This document shows, in pieces, positions 1-9,450 of a stretch of DNA of 64,000 nucleotides (positions are counted from its first letter, which is position 1; the number at the start of each line of letters is the position of its first letter). The notes under the pieces were generated by a model. It made no database searches, was not told the origin of the DNA, and worked only from the letters and a program-made list of their open reading frames with translations. A program made the translations under genes and the position numbers. This stretch comes from Shewanella algidipiscicola (GTDB lineage Bacteria; Pseudomonadota; Gammaproteobacteria; Enterobacterales; Shewanellaceae), in NCBI RefSeq assembly GCF_003605125.1, contig NZ_QPQT01000006.1, positions 62,001 to 126,000 of the forward strand, written 5' to 3'.

Positions 1-753
1 AATCGATCCGACGCTAACACCGTTGGTCTCACCCAGCTCACCGTCATCATTCACCTTAATCTTAGGCACTAAAAATAGCGAAATACCGTTTGAGTCAGGC
101 AACTTGGCCAAAACCAGATGGATAACGTTGTCGGTGAGATCGTGATCGCCACCAGTAATGAATATTTTACTGCCGCTAATAAGATAGCTGCCATCATCTT
201 GTGGCACTGCTTTGGTGCGAATGTTACGCAGATCCGAGCCCGCTTGCGGCTCTGTCATGTCCATCGCTCCCGCCCATTCACCGCTATAAAGCTGAGGTAA
301 ATAGGCAGCTTTAAGTGCATCACTACCATGAGCGTTAATGCATAAAGCCGCACCCGCCGTTAATGAGCCGTACAGCGTAAAAGCGTTACAGGCACTGTAA
401 GCCATTTCATCGACAAGAACCCCGAGCATTTTAGGCATTCCCATACCACCGAAATCAGGCTCACCGCAGAGTCCGACCCAACCGCCCTGTGCATACTGGT
501 CATACACCGCTTTGTAACCGTCGGGTGTGATCACCTTATCACCTTGATGACGCACGCCTTGCTCATCGCCACTGCGGTTTATAGGATGGATCAAATCACG
601 CGCGATTTTATCGGCTTCATCCATAATAGCCACCGCGGTATCCATGTCTACCGACTCGGCAAGTTGAGGAAGCTTAGCCCAGGTTTGCGGTGCATCAAAT
701 ACACCTTCTAGCAGGAATTTCATGTCGGCCAACGGCGCGTAATATGGATTCAT
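1..753 (-). CDS. acyl-CoA dehydrogenase (partial, N-terminal 251 residues)
   Basis: Flavoprotein that oxidises acyl-CoA to enoyl-CoA in fatty-acid beta-oxidation. The start codon lies at 751-753 and the gene runs off the left edge, so only the N-terminal half is visible. The protein begins MNPYYAPLADMKFLLEG. It contains the middle-domain signature MTEPQAGSDLRNIRTKA followed by ITGGDHDL, typical of the longer (about 600-residue) bacterial acyl-CoA dehydrogenases with an N-terminal extension. A nearly perfect palindrome upstream (774-793) suggests control by a fatty-acid regulator. Family assignment is firm; chain-length specificity cannot be read. Confidence 0.93.
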   Translation of the reverse strand, partial: MNPYYAPLADMKFLLEGVFDAPQTWAKLPQLAESVDMDTAVAIMDEADKIARDLIHPINRSGDEQGVRHQGDKVITPDGYKAVYDQYAQGGWVGLCGEPDFGGMGMPKMLGVLVDEMAYSACNAFTLYGSLTAGAALCINAHGSDALKAAYLPQLYSGEWAGAMDMTEPQAGSDLRNIRTKAVPQDDGSYLISGSKIFITGGDHDLTDNVIHLVLAKLPDSNGISLFLVPKIKVNDDGELGETNGVSVGSI

Positions 754-773
754 CTTTTACTCTCAAACATCAA

Positions 774-793
774 ATTAAAACAGTTGTTTTAAT
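774..793. promoter_or_regulatory. candidate PsrA-type operator palindrome
   Basis: Arms ATTAAAACA (774-782) and TGTTTTAAT (785-793) are perfect inverted repeats with a 2-base spacer, 21 bases upstream of the acyl-CoA dehydrogenase start. The core AAAAC-N4-GTTTT resembles the C/GAAAC-N2-4-GTTTG/C pattern described for the TetR-family fatty-acid regulator PsrA. The palindrome is seen; the regulator is inferred. Confidence 0.45.
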
Positions 794-857
794 CTATACT
801 AACTCGTTAACAGAATAAAGCCTTTTGTTAAGGAACCGTGGGCTGCTTCCATAAAAA

Positions 858-880
858 AGCCCCGCAAAAATTGCGAGGCT
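858..880 (-). terminator. rho-independent terminator of the DUF2058 gene
   Basis: Stem AGCCCCGCAA / TTGCGAGGCT (one mismatch) with an AAA loop. On the minus strand it is followed by a run of six T, 22 bases after the stop codon of the gene at 903. Confidence 0.8.
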
Positions 881-902
881 ATTTGATAAAAATTTACAGC
901 GA

Positions 903-1445
903 TCACCACATTAAATCGTCAGGGATCACATAATCGGCGTAAGGATCGTCTTCAGCGACTGTCTCTGCTTGCGCATCTTGTTGCCACAAGTAACCGCACC
1001 ATTCGGGTACCAATAAGTGGACTCGTTCAGCTAATTTATGCGGCACCAAATAACTGGTCTCTTCATAACGAACGATCCCAAGTTGGCCATTAAGTAGCTG
1101 GCTTTGTAGCTTGTCGGTAATGTAAACAGAATAAATTTTAGTGCCTAGAGTGTAGTTAAATTTAACTTCAGCTCCTTTAGGGACATCAACGGCGAGACGC
1201 TTAAACTCGGTGATAAGCCCTCTTACTTGGCCTTTTTCTGTCGCCTGGGCAAAGCGTTGCTCATTGAGCGCTTTGTCTTTGGCTATTTGAGCCAGCTTCT
1301 TGGCGGCGATTTCTTGCTTTAGCGCCTCTGAGCCATCGTCTACCTTGGCTTTACGATCGCGACGTTTTTGGGTTTTAGTATCACGCACTTTTTGTTTGCT
1401 TACTAAACCCGCTTTTAACAGTTGTTCTTGAAATGGGTTCGCCAT
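903..1445 (-). CDS. yaiL: DUF2058 family protein (YaiL-like)
   Basis: Homologue of E. coli YaiL, a nucleoid/polynucleotide-associated protein of unclear function. The product starts MANPFQEQLLKAGLVSK, which matches the family N-terminus. An upstream start at 1475 would add ten residues not expected in the family, so the ATG at 1445 is preferred. The centre is highly charged (K/R/E/Q-rich, residues about 20-80, probably coiled coil). The last residues DDPYADYVIPDDLMW are the conserved family tail. About 180 residues, normal length. Monocistronic with its own terminator. Confidence 0.9.
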   Translation of the reverse strand: MANPFQEQLLKAGLVSKQKVRDTKTQKRRDRKAKVDDGSEALKQEIAAKKLAQIAKDKALNEQRFAQATEKGQVRGLITEFKRLAVDVPKGAEVKFNYTLGTKIYSVYITDKLQSQLLNGQLGIVRYEETSYLVPHKLAERVHLLVPEWCGYLWQQDAQAETVAEDDPYADYVIPDDLMW

Positions 1446-1528
1446 GGGTTTCTCACTATCCTTGATAGCAAGCATTGTTGCTATCTCATTATGGGTTATA
1501 AAATGAGTCTATTTATTCAATAAAGCCA

Positions 1529-2362
1529 TTAAGCACTAGGGCTCATCTGGGCTAACTTGCTCAGCTCGGTCATCGCCAAACTTGCGCCGCCTAAGGACCA
1601 GCCACCATCGACAGGTAAGATAGTGCCTGTAATATAGCTCGCCATGGGTGATGCCAAAAATAACGCGGCATTGGCAATGTCTTGGCATTGACCATTGCGT
1701 TGTAGTGGCACGCTTTGAGCCACCCGTTGCTGTAATGCCTCACTCGGCGCTAAACGATTAAAGCCTTCTGTGTCGGCAATGGGGCCTGGTACTATCGAAT
1801 TAACGCGGATCCCTTCATTCCCCCACTCTAATGCCAAGCTTTTAGTTAGCATATCGACGCCGGCTTTAGCGGCGCTAACGTGTGCCTGCATTGGCATGGC
1901 AATATAAGCCTGTGGCGCTGAGATCTGAATGATGCAGCTACCCGGTCTTTTCAGCAACGGATAAGCCTGTTTTAACACCTGAAAACTGCCCAGTAAATCA
2001 ATGTCCATCACAGATTTAAAGCCGTTTTCGCTCAATTGAGCAGCCAAGGCGGGGAAATTTCCCGCAGCGCCACTGACTAAAATATCGATATGCTGATATT
2101 GAGTGGCAATAACGGCAAAGCCTGCCTTAACCCGCTCAAGATCGCGCACATCGAAACTGACCCCGAGCATGTTTGCATTTGGGTTAATGCTTTGCAGTTG
2201 GTTAACTGCCGCATCGACTTTATCTTGGCTACGGCTCGCCACTGCCACGTTAGCACCGGCATGAGCAAATGCCTTGGCAATGCCTAAATTAATGCCACTG
2301 GTACCACCGACAACGACAACATGTTTACCTGAGTAATCGAACATTACTTGATTATTTTGCAT
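1529..2362 (-). CDS. SDR-family dehydrogenase, 2,4-dienoyl-CoA reductase-like (DECR type)
   Basis: Short-chain dehydrogenase with the N-terminal NAD(P)-binding motif VVGGTSGINLGIA. The usual catalytic Tyr of YxxxK is absent: the region reads HVSAAKAGVDMLTKSLALEWG, as in eukaryotic 2,4-dienoyl-CoA reductases (DECR1/DECR2). SGAAGNFPA and VMDIDLLGSF are further DECR-like stretches, and the C-terminal GTILPVDGGWSLGG is a canonical SDR end. The likely role is NADPH-dependent reduction of 2,4-dienoyl-CoA or a related enoyl substrate during unsaturated fatty-acid breakdown. This window also encodes the unrelated FMN/Fe-S enzyme FadH for the same reaction. The SDR family is certain; the substrate is inferred from residue pattern. 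Confidence 0.85.
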   Translation of the reverse strand: MQNNQVMFDYSGKHVVVVGGTSGINLGIAKAFAHAGANVAVASRSQDKVDAAVNQLQSINPNANMLGVSFDVRDLERVKAGFAVIATQYQHIDILVSGAAGNFPALAAQLSENGFKSVMDIDLLGSFQVLKQAYPLLKRPGSCIIQISAPQAYIAMPMQAHVSAAKAGVDMLTKSLALEWGNEGIRVNSIVPGPIADTEGFNRLAPSEALQQRVAQSVPLQRNGQCQDIANAALFLASPMASYITGTILPVDGGWSLGGASLAMTELSKLAQMSPSA

Positions 2363-2440
2363 GGTATGCCAATCCCTTCAATCATCTGTTGCCGTTTAAG
2401 TTAGGCGCGCTGCCCATAGCCTGTCAAGTATCTGCTAGCG

Positions 2441-3136
2441 CTAAGCTAATGAAGCGTGTATAGCACTGAGCGCTGCTAATGGATCGGCCGCTTTGGTAAT
2501 TGGACGCCCTATGACTAGGTAGTCTGAGCCTGCAGCAATGGCTTGTGGCGGTGTCATGACGCGGTGTTGATCACCTTTATCAACACCGGCTGGACGGATA
2601 CCTGGCGTCACTAATTTAAACTCAGGGCCAAATTCAGCCTTTAACATGCTGGCCTCTTGCGCCGAACAAACAATGCCGTGCAAACCCGCTTGTTGGGTTA
2701 ATGCGGCAAGCCGTTTAACATGCTCTGCAGCGGATACATCGACCCCTAATAATTTAAGTTCTTCATCACTCATCGAAGTCAATACGGTCACTGCAATTAA
2801 CAATGGGGCTTTGTCACCATAAGGCAACAACGCTTGCTGAGCCGCTTGCATCATGGCTAAGCCACCGCTGGCGTGTACATTGGTCATCCATACGCCAAGC
2901 TCGGCCGCTGCGGCAACCGCTTTGGCCACCGTATTGGGAATATCATGAAATTTTAAATCGAGAAAAAGCTCGAAATCACGACGGTGGATCTCTTTAACTA
3001 AATCGGGCCCAAACAGGGTAAACATCTCTTTACCCACTTTTAGGCGGCACATTTTGGGATCTAATTTATCAATTAGCTGCAAAGCTTCGGTTTTATTATC
3101 ATAATCTAGCGCCACTATAATGGGTTTACTGCTCAT
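2441..3136 (-). CDS. pyrF: orotidine 5'-phosphate decarboxylase
   Basis: Last step of de novo UMP synthesis, decarboxylating OMP. The 231-residue protein has the active-site signature [12 protein letters not shown] with Asp60, Lys62 and Asp65, the substrate-binding PGIRP loop and the C-terminal VIGRPIT phosphate-binding motif. The start ATG has a clear AGGAG six bases upstream. It lies just downstream of lapB (33 bases), the same lapA-lapB-pyrF order found in enterobacteria, so it is probably co-transcribed. Confidence 0.98.
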   Translation of the reverse strand: MSSKPIIVALDYDNKTEALQLIDKLDPKMCRLKVGKEMFTLFGPDLVKEIHRRDFELFLDLKFHDIPNTVAKAVAAAAELGVWMTNVHASGGLAMMQAAQQALLPYGDKAPLLIAVTVLTSMSDEELKLLGVDVSAAEHVKRLAALTQQAGLHGIVCSAQEASMLKAEFGPEFKLVTPGIRPAGVDKGDQHRVMTPPQAIAAGSDYLVIGRPITKAADPLAALSAIHASLA

Positions 3137-3169
3137 CTTTTTCTCCTGTTGCTTTGCATGTAGTACGTA

Positions 3170-4330
3170 TTATTCACCGTCGAGTCCACGGATCCGCTTG
3201 ATAGTGCCCCAATGTTTACACGAAGGACAATGCCAGTAGAGCGTGTGGGACGGGAAACCACACTCAACACAGCGGTAACTAGGACGGAATTTTATCTGTT
3301 GCTCGACCAATTCGGCTAGCATATTGAGGCTTTTCTTTGCTTGGCCATCTTCAGCATGTTGCAGCTGCATCTTCATCAGATGCTGGAAGCTTTTCATGGT
3401 TGGGTGCCGATATAGACCATCGAGTACCAGCTTTTCGGCGTCTTGGATTTCGCCTTGAGCTATCATCTGCTGTGCCAGCGTAATAGCCACACTCGCCCCT
3501 GCTCCCAGCTCCAATGCTTCGCGCAGCAGTTCTCGATAAGCGGGTTGATCTTGCTTGGCCTGATAGGCCTCTTTCGCAATGGGCAGCGCTTCAGGAAACA
3601 GCTCAATATCCACTTCTTTTAGCCGATTGAGCATCTCTTTACAGCGATTAAACTCTTGCTGATCGAGATAGATTTTTGCCATGTTTAACAAGGCGCGCCC
3701 ACAGGCACCGTCTTGCTTTAATGCCTGACTCAACATTTTTAATTTGAGCTCGCTATCTGGATGTTCATCGGCCAATTCACAGTACAAATGTGCCGTTAGA
3801 TGTTTTAGTGTTTGCTGGCGTTTGCGCTTGAGTGTTTTAATAATATCGATGGCTTTTTGCCAATCTTTGGTCACCTGATAAATGGCCACCAACTGATCTT
3901 CAGCTTCTTCGCTGTGATCATCTTGTCGCACTAAGGCTAAAAATATCTCTTCCGCGCGGTCGTAAAAACCCGCGGCGAGGTAATCTTTACCCAGTTCCAT
4001 CATGGCAATGTCACGCTGTTCAGTGGTAAGACTTGGCCTAGCGATAAGATTTTGATGAATGCGAATAGAGCGATCAACTTCGCCACGTTTACGAAATAAT
4101 GACCCCAAAGATAGATGGGTGTCTATGGTGTCGTCGTCAACATCGAGCATGGAGATGAAGAGATCAACCGCTTTATCTGATTCATTCGAAAGAAGAAAAT
4201 TAAGACCAGTAAAATAATCTCGGCTGAGCTGTTTACGCTTACTATTCTGTTTGTGTCGTATACTACGACGTCCCATATACCATCCGTAACCGGCGGCAAT
4301 AGGCAATAACAGAAACAGGATCTCTAACAT
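3170..4330 (-). CDS. lapB: lipopolysaccharide assembly protein LapB (YciM)
   Basis: Membrane-anchored TPR protein that controls LPS synthesis by presenting LpxC to FtsH. Residues 1-20 form one membrane anchor followed by basic residues. The middle is a series of TPR helices (for example LSLGSLFRKRGEVDRSIRIH). The C-terminus carries a rubredoxin-like zinc site, CVECGF and CPSCKHWG, within the last 35 residues. 386 residues matches the E. coli protein. Its start is 1 base after the lapA stop, so the two genes are translationally coupled. Confidence 0.96.
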   Translation of the reverse strand: MLEILFLLLPIAAGYGWYMGRRSIRHKQNSKRKQLSRDYFTGLNFLLSNESDKAVDLFISMLDVDDDTIDTHLSLGSLFRKRGEVDRSIRIHQNLIARPSLTTEQRDIAMMELGKDYLAAGFYDRAEEIFLALVRQDDHSEEAEDQLVAIYQVTKDWQKAIDIIKTLKRKRQQTLKHLTAHLYCELADEHPDSELKLKMLSQALKQDGACGRALLNMAKIYLDQQEFNRCKEMLNRLKEVDIELFPEALPIAKEAYQAKQDQPAYRELLREALELGAGASVAITLAQQMIAQGEIQDAEKLVLDGLYRHPTMKSFQHLMKMQLQHAEDGQAKKSLNMLAELVEQQIKFRPSYRCVECGFPSHTLYWHCPSCKHWGTIKRIRGLDGE

Positions 4331-4331
4331 A

Positions 4332-4652
4332 CTAAGCGTTCAGTTCTTTGGATTTGACTTGGTCTTCAACCGTGACCACATCAAGGTTTGATGTGGGGAG
4401 TTTGGCTTCCAGTTGGGCTATTTTTTTATTCGCTTGGCGTAATACCAACTTCATTTTAGCGATATGGTACACGGCAAAAATCCAACTGACGAGAAAGCCA
4501 ACTAAAAAAACCACACCTAGCACCACAGGGAGACGATATTCGCCTTGGGCAACAAAGTAACTGATGGTTACCAACTGTTCATTTCGAGCACCAAATAATA
4601 AAGCAAGCACGAAAAGCAAGGCTACAAAGATGGTGGCAATAAATGACTTCAC
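4332..4652 (-). CDS. lapA: LapA family membrane protein (DUF1049, YciS)
   Basis: Small inner-membrane partner of LapB. Two hydrophobic segments (about residues 3-22 and 40-62) are followed by a coiled-coil tail (RQANKKIAQLEAKL). The motif GARNEQLVTISYFVAQGEYRLP is family-typical. I chose the GTG at 4652 because GGAG lies six bases upstream and the product then begins VKSFIATIFV like other LapA proteins. The ATG at 4664 would itself overlap that ribosome-binding site. Heads a lapA-lapB-pyrF operon. Confidence 0.92.
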   Translation of the reverse strand: MKSFIATIFVALLFVLALLFGARNEQLVTISYFVAQGEYRLPVVLGVVFLVGFLVSWIFAVYHIAKMKLVLRQANKKIAQLEAKLPTSNLDVVTVEDQVKSKELNA

Positions 4653-4740
4653 GTTACACTCCATAAACGCGTGATGATGAGATGATTATCTAAGAATTTA
4701 AGCTAACTAGCCAGCTATACCTATGATTTAGGCATAAAAA

Positions 4741-4758
4741 AGCCTCCTAGAGGAGGCT
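4741..4758 (-). terminator. terminator downstream of ihfB
   Basis: Perfect stem AGCCTCCT / AGGAGGCT, flanked by A-runs on the left and T-runs on the right, so it can act on either strand. It lies 17 bases past the ihfB stop and upstream of lapA. Confidence 0.85.
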
Positions 4759-4774
4759 TTTAAAACGATGTCAT

Positions 4775-5062
4775 TTACGAGTTGATCGAATCAACGCGCT
4801 CACGCAGTTCTTTACCTGGCTTAAAGTGCGGCACATATTTGCCTTCCAATTCGACTGAAGTTCCAGTTTTTGGATTACGGCCTGTACGTGGAGCACGATA
4901 ATGAAGCGAGAAGCTACCAAAGCCACGGATCTCGATACGATCACCGCTTTCTAATGTTGTTGCCATTTGCTCCAACATCTCTTTGATTGCACTTTCTACT
5001 TCTTTTGCCGACAGCTGCGACTGCCTAGTGGCAAGTTTTTCGATTAGTTCGGATTTAGTCAT
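4775..5062 (-). CDS. ihfB: integration host factor subunit beta
   Basis: DNA-bending protein that pairs with IhfA. The 95-residue product starts [18 protein letters not shown] and contains [25 protein letters not shown], the beta-arm signature of the HU/IHF family with the minor-groove Pro (GRNPKTG). It sits directly after rpsA, as in E. coli. A hairpin between the two genes may tune expression relative to rpsA. Confidence 0.97.
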   Translation of the reverse strand: MTKSELIEKLATRQSQLSAKEVESAIKEMLEQMATTLESGDRIEIRGFGSFSLHYRAPRTGRNPKTGTSVELEGKYVPHFKPGKELRERVDSINS

Positions 5063-5101
5063 CCTGTACCCTCTTTAATCAAGCCAAACACAGTCACCTA
5101 A

Positions 5102-5120
5102 CGGGGATGAAACATCCCCG
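5102..5120 (-). terminator. hairpin between rpsA and ihfB
   Basis: Perfect 8-base stem CGGGGATG / CATCCCCG with an AAA loop, 13 bases after the rpsA stop. There is no strong T-tract, so it is more likely a partial attenuator or mRNA-stabilising hairpin than a full terminator. Confidence 0.5.
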
Positions 5121-5133
5121 AACTTCAGGCGAT

Positions 5134-6801
5134 TTACTTACGAGCTGCTTTGAACGCTTCAGCCATAGCACTGCTCATAGCAACGTCATCTTGCTTGTTC
5201 AGGTTAGCCATCGCTTCTTTCTCATCAGCTTCATCTTTCGCTTTGATAGATAGGCTGATAGTACGGTTCTTGCGATCAACACCCATGAACTTAGCTTCAA
5301 CAGCATCACCTACTGAGTATACAGTAGACGCGTCTTCGATACGCTCACGAGAGATATCAGCAACACGTAGATAACCTTCTACAGTGTCAGCTAGCTCAAT
5401 GGTAACGCCTTTCGCGTCAACAGCAACTACAGTACCGTTTACGATAGCACCTTTCTTCTTATCTGCAAGATAAGCATTGAACGGATCGTCTTCAGTTTGC
5501 TTAACGCCTAGGCTGATACGCTCGCGTTCTGGATCAACTGACAGTACAACTGCGTTGATTTCGTCGCCTTTCTTGTAATCAGATACGGCTTCTTCGCCAG
5601 TACCGTTCCAAGAAATATCAGATAGGTGAACCAGACCGTCGATGCCGCCGTCAAGACCGATGAAGATACCGAAGTCAGTGATTGACTTGATCTTACCAGT
5701 AACTTTGTCACCTTTTTGGAAGCGCTCTGCAAAATCATCCCATGGGTTAACTTTACATTGCTTAAGACCTAGAGAAATACGACGACGCTCTTCATCGATG
5801 TCTAGTACTAGAACTTCAACTTCATCACCTAGGTTAACAACCTTAGATGGGTGGATGTTCTTGTTAGTCCAATCCATTTCAGAAACGTGTACTAGACCTT
5901 CAACACCTTCTTCGATTTCAACGAAACAACCGTAGTCAGTTAAGTTAGTTACGCGACCAGTTAACTTAGTGTTTTCTGGGTAGCGCTTGCTGATTTCTAA
6001 CCATGGATCTTCGCCAAGTTGCTTAAGACCTAGTGAAACACGAGTGCGCTCACGATCGTACTTAAGTACTTTAACGTTGATTTCGTCACCAACGTTGACG
6101 ATTTCAGATGGGTGCTTAACACGTTTCCACGCCATATCAGTGATATGTAGTAGACCGTCAACACCACCTAAGTCTACGAATGCACCGTAGTCAGTAAGGT
6201 TCTTAACGATACCTTTAACCGCTTGACCTTCTTGTAGGTTCTCAAGAAGAGCATCACGCTCTGCACTGCTTTCAGACTCGATAACAGCACGACGTGAAAC
6301 AACAACGTTGTTGCGCTTCTGGTCTAGCTTGATAACTTTGAATTCTAGTTCTTTGTTTTCTAGGTGAGCAGTGTCGCGAACTGGGCGAACGTCAACTAGA
6401 GAACCTGGTAGGAATGCACGGATACCGTTTAATTCAACAGTGAAACCGCCTTTAACCTTACCATTGATGATACCGATTACAGTTTCAGCATCTTCGTACG
6501 CTTTTTCTAGAACGATCCAAGCTTCGTGACGCTTAGCTTTCTCACGAGAAAGTTGAGTTTCACCGAAACCATCTTCAACAGAGTCTAGGGCTACGTCAAC
6601 TTCGTCGCCAACTGCGATTTCAAGAACGCCTTGTGCGTTTTTGAACTGTTCAGCTGGGATTGGGCTTTCAGACTTCAGACCAGCGTCAACAAGTACCATA
6701 CCGTTCTGGATTGATACTACAGTACCACGAACGATAGAACCTGGACGGAACTCAAGTGTTTCAAGGGATTGTTCAAATAGATCAGCAAAAGATTCAGTCA
6801 T
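5134..6801 (-). CDS. rpsA: 30S ribosomal protein S1
   Basis: RNA-binding ribosomal protein needed for translation initiation on most mRNAs. The 555-residue protein consists of six S1 (OB-fold) domains; repeated signatures are [10 protein letters not shown]-type stretches such as [30 protein letters not shown] and [15 protein letters not shown]. Length equals that of E. coli S1 within two residues. The order cmk-rpsA-ihfB is conserved. The long upstream leader (6802-6900) is where S1 autoregulation would be expected. Confidence 0.99.
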   Translation of the reverse strand: MTESFADLFEQSLETLEFRPGSIVRGTVVSIQNGMVLVDAGLKSESPIPAEQFKNAQGVLEIAVGDEVDVALDSVEDGFGETQLSREKAKRHEAWIVLEKAYEDAETVIGIINGKVKGGFTVELNGIRAFLPGSLVDVRPVRDTAHLENKELEFKVIKLDQKRNNVVVSRRAVIESESSAERDALLENLQEGQAVKGIVKNLTDYGAFVDLGGVDGLLHITDMAWKRVKHPSEIVNVGDEINVKVLKYDRERTRVSLGLKQLGEDPWLEISKRYPENTKLTGRVTNLTDYGCFVEIEEGVEGLVHVSEMDWTNKNIHPSKVVNLGDEVEVLVLDIDEERRRISLGLKQCKVNPWDDFAERFQKGDKVTGKIKSITDFGIFIGLDGGIDGLVHLSDISWNGTGEEAVSDYKKGDEINAVVLSVDPERERISLGVKQTEDDPFNAYLADKKKGAIVNGTVVAVDAKGVTIELADTVEGYLRVADISRERIEDASTVYSVGDAVEAKFMGVDRKNRTISLSIKAKDEADEKEAMANLNKQDDVAMSSAMAEAFKAARK

Positions 6802-6884
6802 GTTTAATTTACTTTAAGTAATAAACCACAGCCCATCCTAGACGTGGAGTCAGATTAATCATTTGTCGCATCCATGTGACAAAT

Positions 6885-6890
6885 AGTATA
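6885..6890 (-). promoter_or_regulatory. probable rpsA -10 element
   Basis: TATACT on the minus strand in the cmk-rpsA intergenic region, about 85 bases upstream of the rpsA start. No convincing -35 hexamer is visible at 17 bases. Confidence 0.4.
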
Positions 6891-6900
6891 ACGCGCGTCT

Positions 6901-7593
6901 TTACAGACCCACGTCGGGTAATTTTTGTTTGATGTGCGCCAGAGCAAGCTCTACCACTTCATCAATGCCCATTGTTGTCGTGTCGATAACAAGAGCATCT
7001 TCAGCCGGTATCAAAGGCGCAACAGGGCGATTCATATCGCGCTCATCGCGTTCAACGACCTCAGCTAAAAGCCGGTCGATATTAACATCGAAGCCTTTGT
7101 CCTGCAACTGATTATAGCGCCGCTGCGCCCTTTCCTGCGCCGAGGCAGTTAAAAAAAGTTTAGCCGGTGTTGAGGGGAATACCACTGTGCCCATATCGCG
7201 ACCATCGGCAATTAAACCAGGGGCTTCAACAAAGGCGCGTTGACGGCGCAATAAGGCTTCTCTAACACTTGGAAATGCCGCCACTTTTGAGGCCGCGCTG
7301 GAACATTCTTGACTACGGATGTCGTGGGAAACATCCTCTCCTTCGAGCACCACTTTAATACCGTTGTGATTAGATGTTATAAATTGAACATCGAGATGGG
7401 CGGCCAGTAGCGCTAAAGATGCTTCATTGTCTAGTTCGACATTATGATGAATAGCCGCCAAGGCTAACACACGATAAATAGCACCGCTATCAAGCAGCTT
7501 CCAACCTAGTCGAGAAGCAAGTAATTGACTAATAGTGCCTTTACCCGCACCGCTTGGGCCGTCAATAGTGACGATAGGAGCCCGTTGTGACAT
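6901..7593 (-). CDS. cmk: cytidylate kinase
   Basis: Phosphorylates CMP and dCMP to the diphosphates. The P-loop GPSGAGKGT is near residue 10, and DGRDMGT and the [12 protein letters not shown] lid region follow. The ATG at 7593 is chosen because GGAG lies six bases upstream; the alternative upstream codon at 7605 is a TTG that overlaps that ribosome-binding site. The resulting 230 residues match the family length. Located between aroA and rpsA as in other gammaproteobacteria. Confidence 0.97.
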   Translation of the reverse strand: MSQRAPIVTIDGPSGAGKGTISQLLASRLGWKLLDSGAIYRVLALAAIHHNVELDNEASLALLAAHLDVQFITSNHNGIKVVLEGEDVSHDIRSQECSSAASKVAAFPSVREALLRRQRAFVEAPGLIADGRDMGTVVFPSTPAKLFLTASAQERAQRRYNQLQDKGFDVNIDRLLAEVVERDERDMNRPVAPLIPAEDALVIDTTTMGIDEVVELALAHIKQKLPDVGL

Positions 7594-7661
7594 ATGTTTC
7601 TCCAAATTAAATCCATCTTCCCTAACGATCTTGAATGCCGTTCACGAAAAAGAGCGCGCGC

Positions 7662-7667
7662 ATTATA
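7662..7667 (-). promoter_or_regulatory. candidate cmk promoter -10 element
   Basis: Consensus TATAAT on the minus strand, about 70 bases upstream of the cmk start in the aroA-cmk gap. A matching -35 is not obvious. Confidence 0.4.
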
Positions 7668-7777
7668 AACCAAAACCCACAACAAACCGGTAAAAAGTTA
7701 ACATTAATCAAAGGAGGATCAGCTTAGGTTCAGAAAAAGGAAGCCATAAACTATCGGCTTCCTAAGGCGTGCACAGT

Positions 7778-9058
7778 TTAAACTGCTAATGCAGCAAACT
7801 TTTCAAAGTAATTAGGGAAGGTTTTCGAGGTGCAGTCAGGATCATTAATGGTGATACCACAATCGGCAAAGGCCAACATAGAAAAACACATCGCCATACG
7901 ATGGTCATTGTACGTATCTATCTGCGCAGTGTGAGGCTGAGCTGGAGGCGTCACGGTAATATAGTCATGGCCCTCGTCGACCTCGGCGCCCACTTTGCGC
8001 AATTCGGTTGCCATAGCGGCTAAACGGTCGGTTTCTTTTATGCGCCAATTATAGATATTACGAATTGTGGTTGGCCCTTTGGCAAATAAGGCCGTCGTCG
8101 CTATCGTCATCGCCGCATCGGGAATGTGGTTCATGTCCAAGTCGACGCCAGTTAATGGCGCGGCGCGGGCTATAATAAAATCATCGCCCCACTCTATCTT
8201 TGCCCCCATTTTCGCCAGTACATCTGCAAACTGAATATCACCTTGAATGCTGTTACGCCCAACACCTGTGACCTTAACTTCGCCGCCTTTAATCGCTCCT
8301 GCGGCCAAAAAATAGGACGCAGATGAAGCATCACCTTCGACTAAGACTGTTCCTGGCGATACGTATTGCTGCCCTGCAACAATCTCAAAGCACTGGTAAT
8401 TATGGTTTATCACCTTAACTCCAAACTGAGCCATCAAAGCGATGGTGATATCGATATAGGGCTTAGAGACGAGTTCACCCTTAATTTGAATATTAACAGC
8501 CTCTTTTGCCAATGGCACCACCATTAATAAAGCCGTTAAAAACTGGCTAGAAAGGTCGCCAGCAATGGTAACATCACCGCCATTTAAGCCGGTTGCATTA
8601 ATTGTCAGAGGAGGGAAACCATCGTTCTTAAGGTACTCAATATCTGCGCCAAGTACCCGAAGTGCGTCGACTAAGTCACCGATAGGACGCTCTTCCATGC
8701 GCGGCTCACCCGTTAAGGTAAATTGACCAGTCCCTAAGGTAAGCGCCGCACATAATGGTCGCATTGCGGTACCCGCATTACCTAAGAATAAGCACTGAGG
8801 TTGCGATGCATGGAGCGCACCACCAAGCCCTTCGAGTTCACAGACGGTTTTGTTATCTGAGAGTCGATAGTTAACACCTAGTTGTTCAAGTGAAGCCAAC
8901 ATATGACCAATATCATCAGAATCGAGTAGATTGGTCAGTGTGGTCGTTCCTTTGGCTAAGGTGGCTAATAATAATGCACGATTAGAAATGCTCTTAGAGC
9001 CAGGGATGTTTATCGTACCTTGTATTTTACTTATGGGCTCGAGTCGTAGTTGCTTCAT
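7778..9058 (-). CDS. aroA: 3-phosphoshikimate 1-carboxyvinyltransferase (EPSP synthase)
   Basis: Sixth step of the shikimate pathway, joining PEP to shikimate 3-phosphate. 426 residues with the substrate-binding motifs [17 protein letters not shown] near the N-terminus, [13 protein letters not shown] around residue 90, and [15 protein letters not shown] and TYNDHRMAM towards the C-terminus. GNAGTAMRP marks a class I enzyme. Faces away from aspC with a 390-base divergent gap. Confidence 0.98.
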   Translation of the reverse strand: MKQLRLEPISKIQGTINIPGSKSISNRALLLATLAKGTTTLTNLLDSDDIGHMLASLEQLGVNYRLSDNKTVCELEGLGGALHASQPQCLFLGNAGTAMRPLCAALTLGTGQFTLTGEPRMEERPIGDLVDALRVLGADIEYLKNDGFPPLTINATGLNGGDVTIAGDLSSQFLTALLMVVPLAKEAVNIQIKGELVSKPYIDITIALMAQFGVKVINHNYQCFEIVAGQQYVSPGTVLVEGDASSASYFLAAGAIKGGEVKVTGVGRNSIQGDIQFADVLAKMGAKIEWGDDFIIARAAPLTGVDLDMNHIPDAAMTIATTALFAKGPTTIRNIYNWRIKETDRLAAMATELRKVGAEVDEGHDYITVTPPAQPHTAQIDTYNDHRMAMCFSMLAFADCGITINDPDCTSKTFPNYFEKFAALAV

Positions 9059-9450
9059 TAATCACTCTTTTATCATTGCAAGGCCTATTTATCGGCCTGC
9101 GGGTTATCATTAACGTTATTACCATCACGACAAAATGGCGATCTGTTCAAAAGACTTTGAACCTCGTGGTTATAAAATTACTGATCGGCGCGCAGTATTC
9201 AACCCTTTTTTACTATTTTTACCCATTATTGCGTCGTTTTATTACTAAGCGGTTAAAAAGAGGCGTTATAAGCTGGGACAATTGCTAAATTGTTGCAAGG
9301 TAAATGACCTTGGCACGAAATATTGCCAATTACACTAGTAAATCAATTCATCATGTTGACTGTCACTTAGATTAGGGTTTAGTTTATTCTTAATCACTTT
9401 ACCGCATTGGCCATTTACGGCCCAAAACAACAATAAAAAGGTTGTCGAAT
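9059..9450. promoter_or_regulatory. aroA/aspC divergent intergenic region
   Basis: 392 bases without a credible gene; short reading frames here lack coding character. It must hold the promoters of aroA (left) and aspC (right). A candidate aspC promoter is TTGACT at 9356-9361 followed after 18 bases by TAGTTT (9380-9385). No operator palindrome was recognised. Confidence 0.45.
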
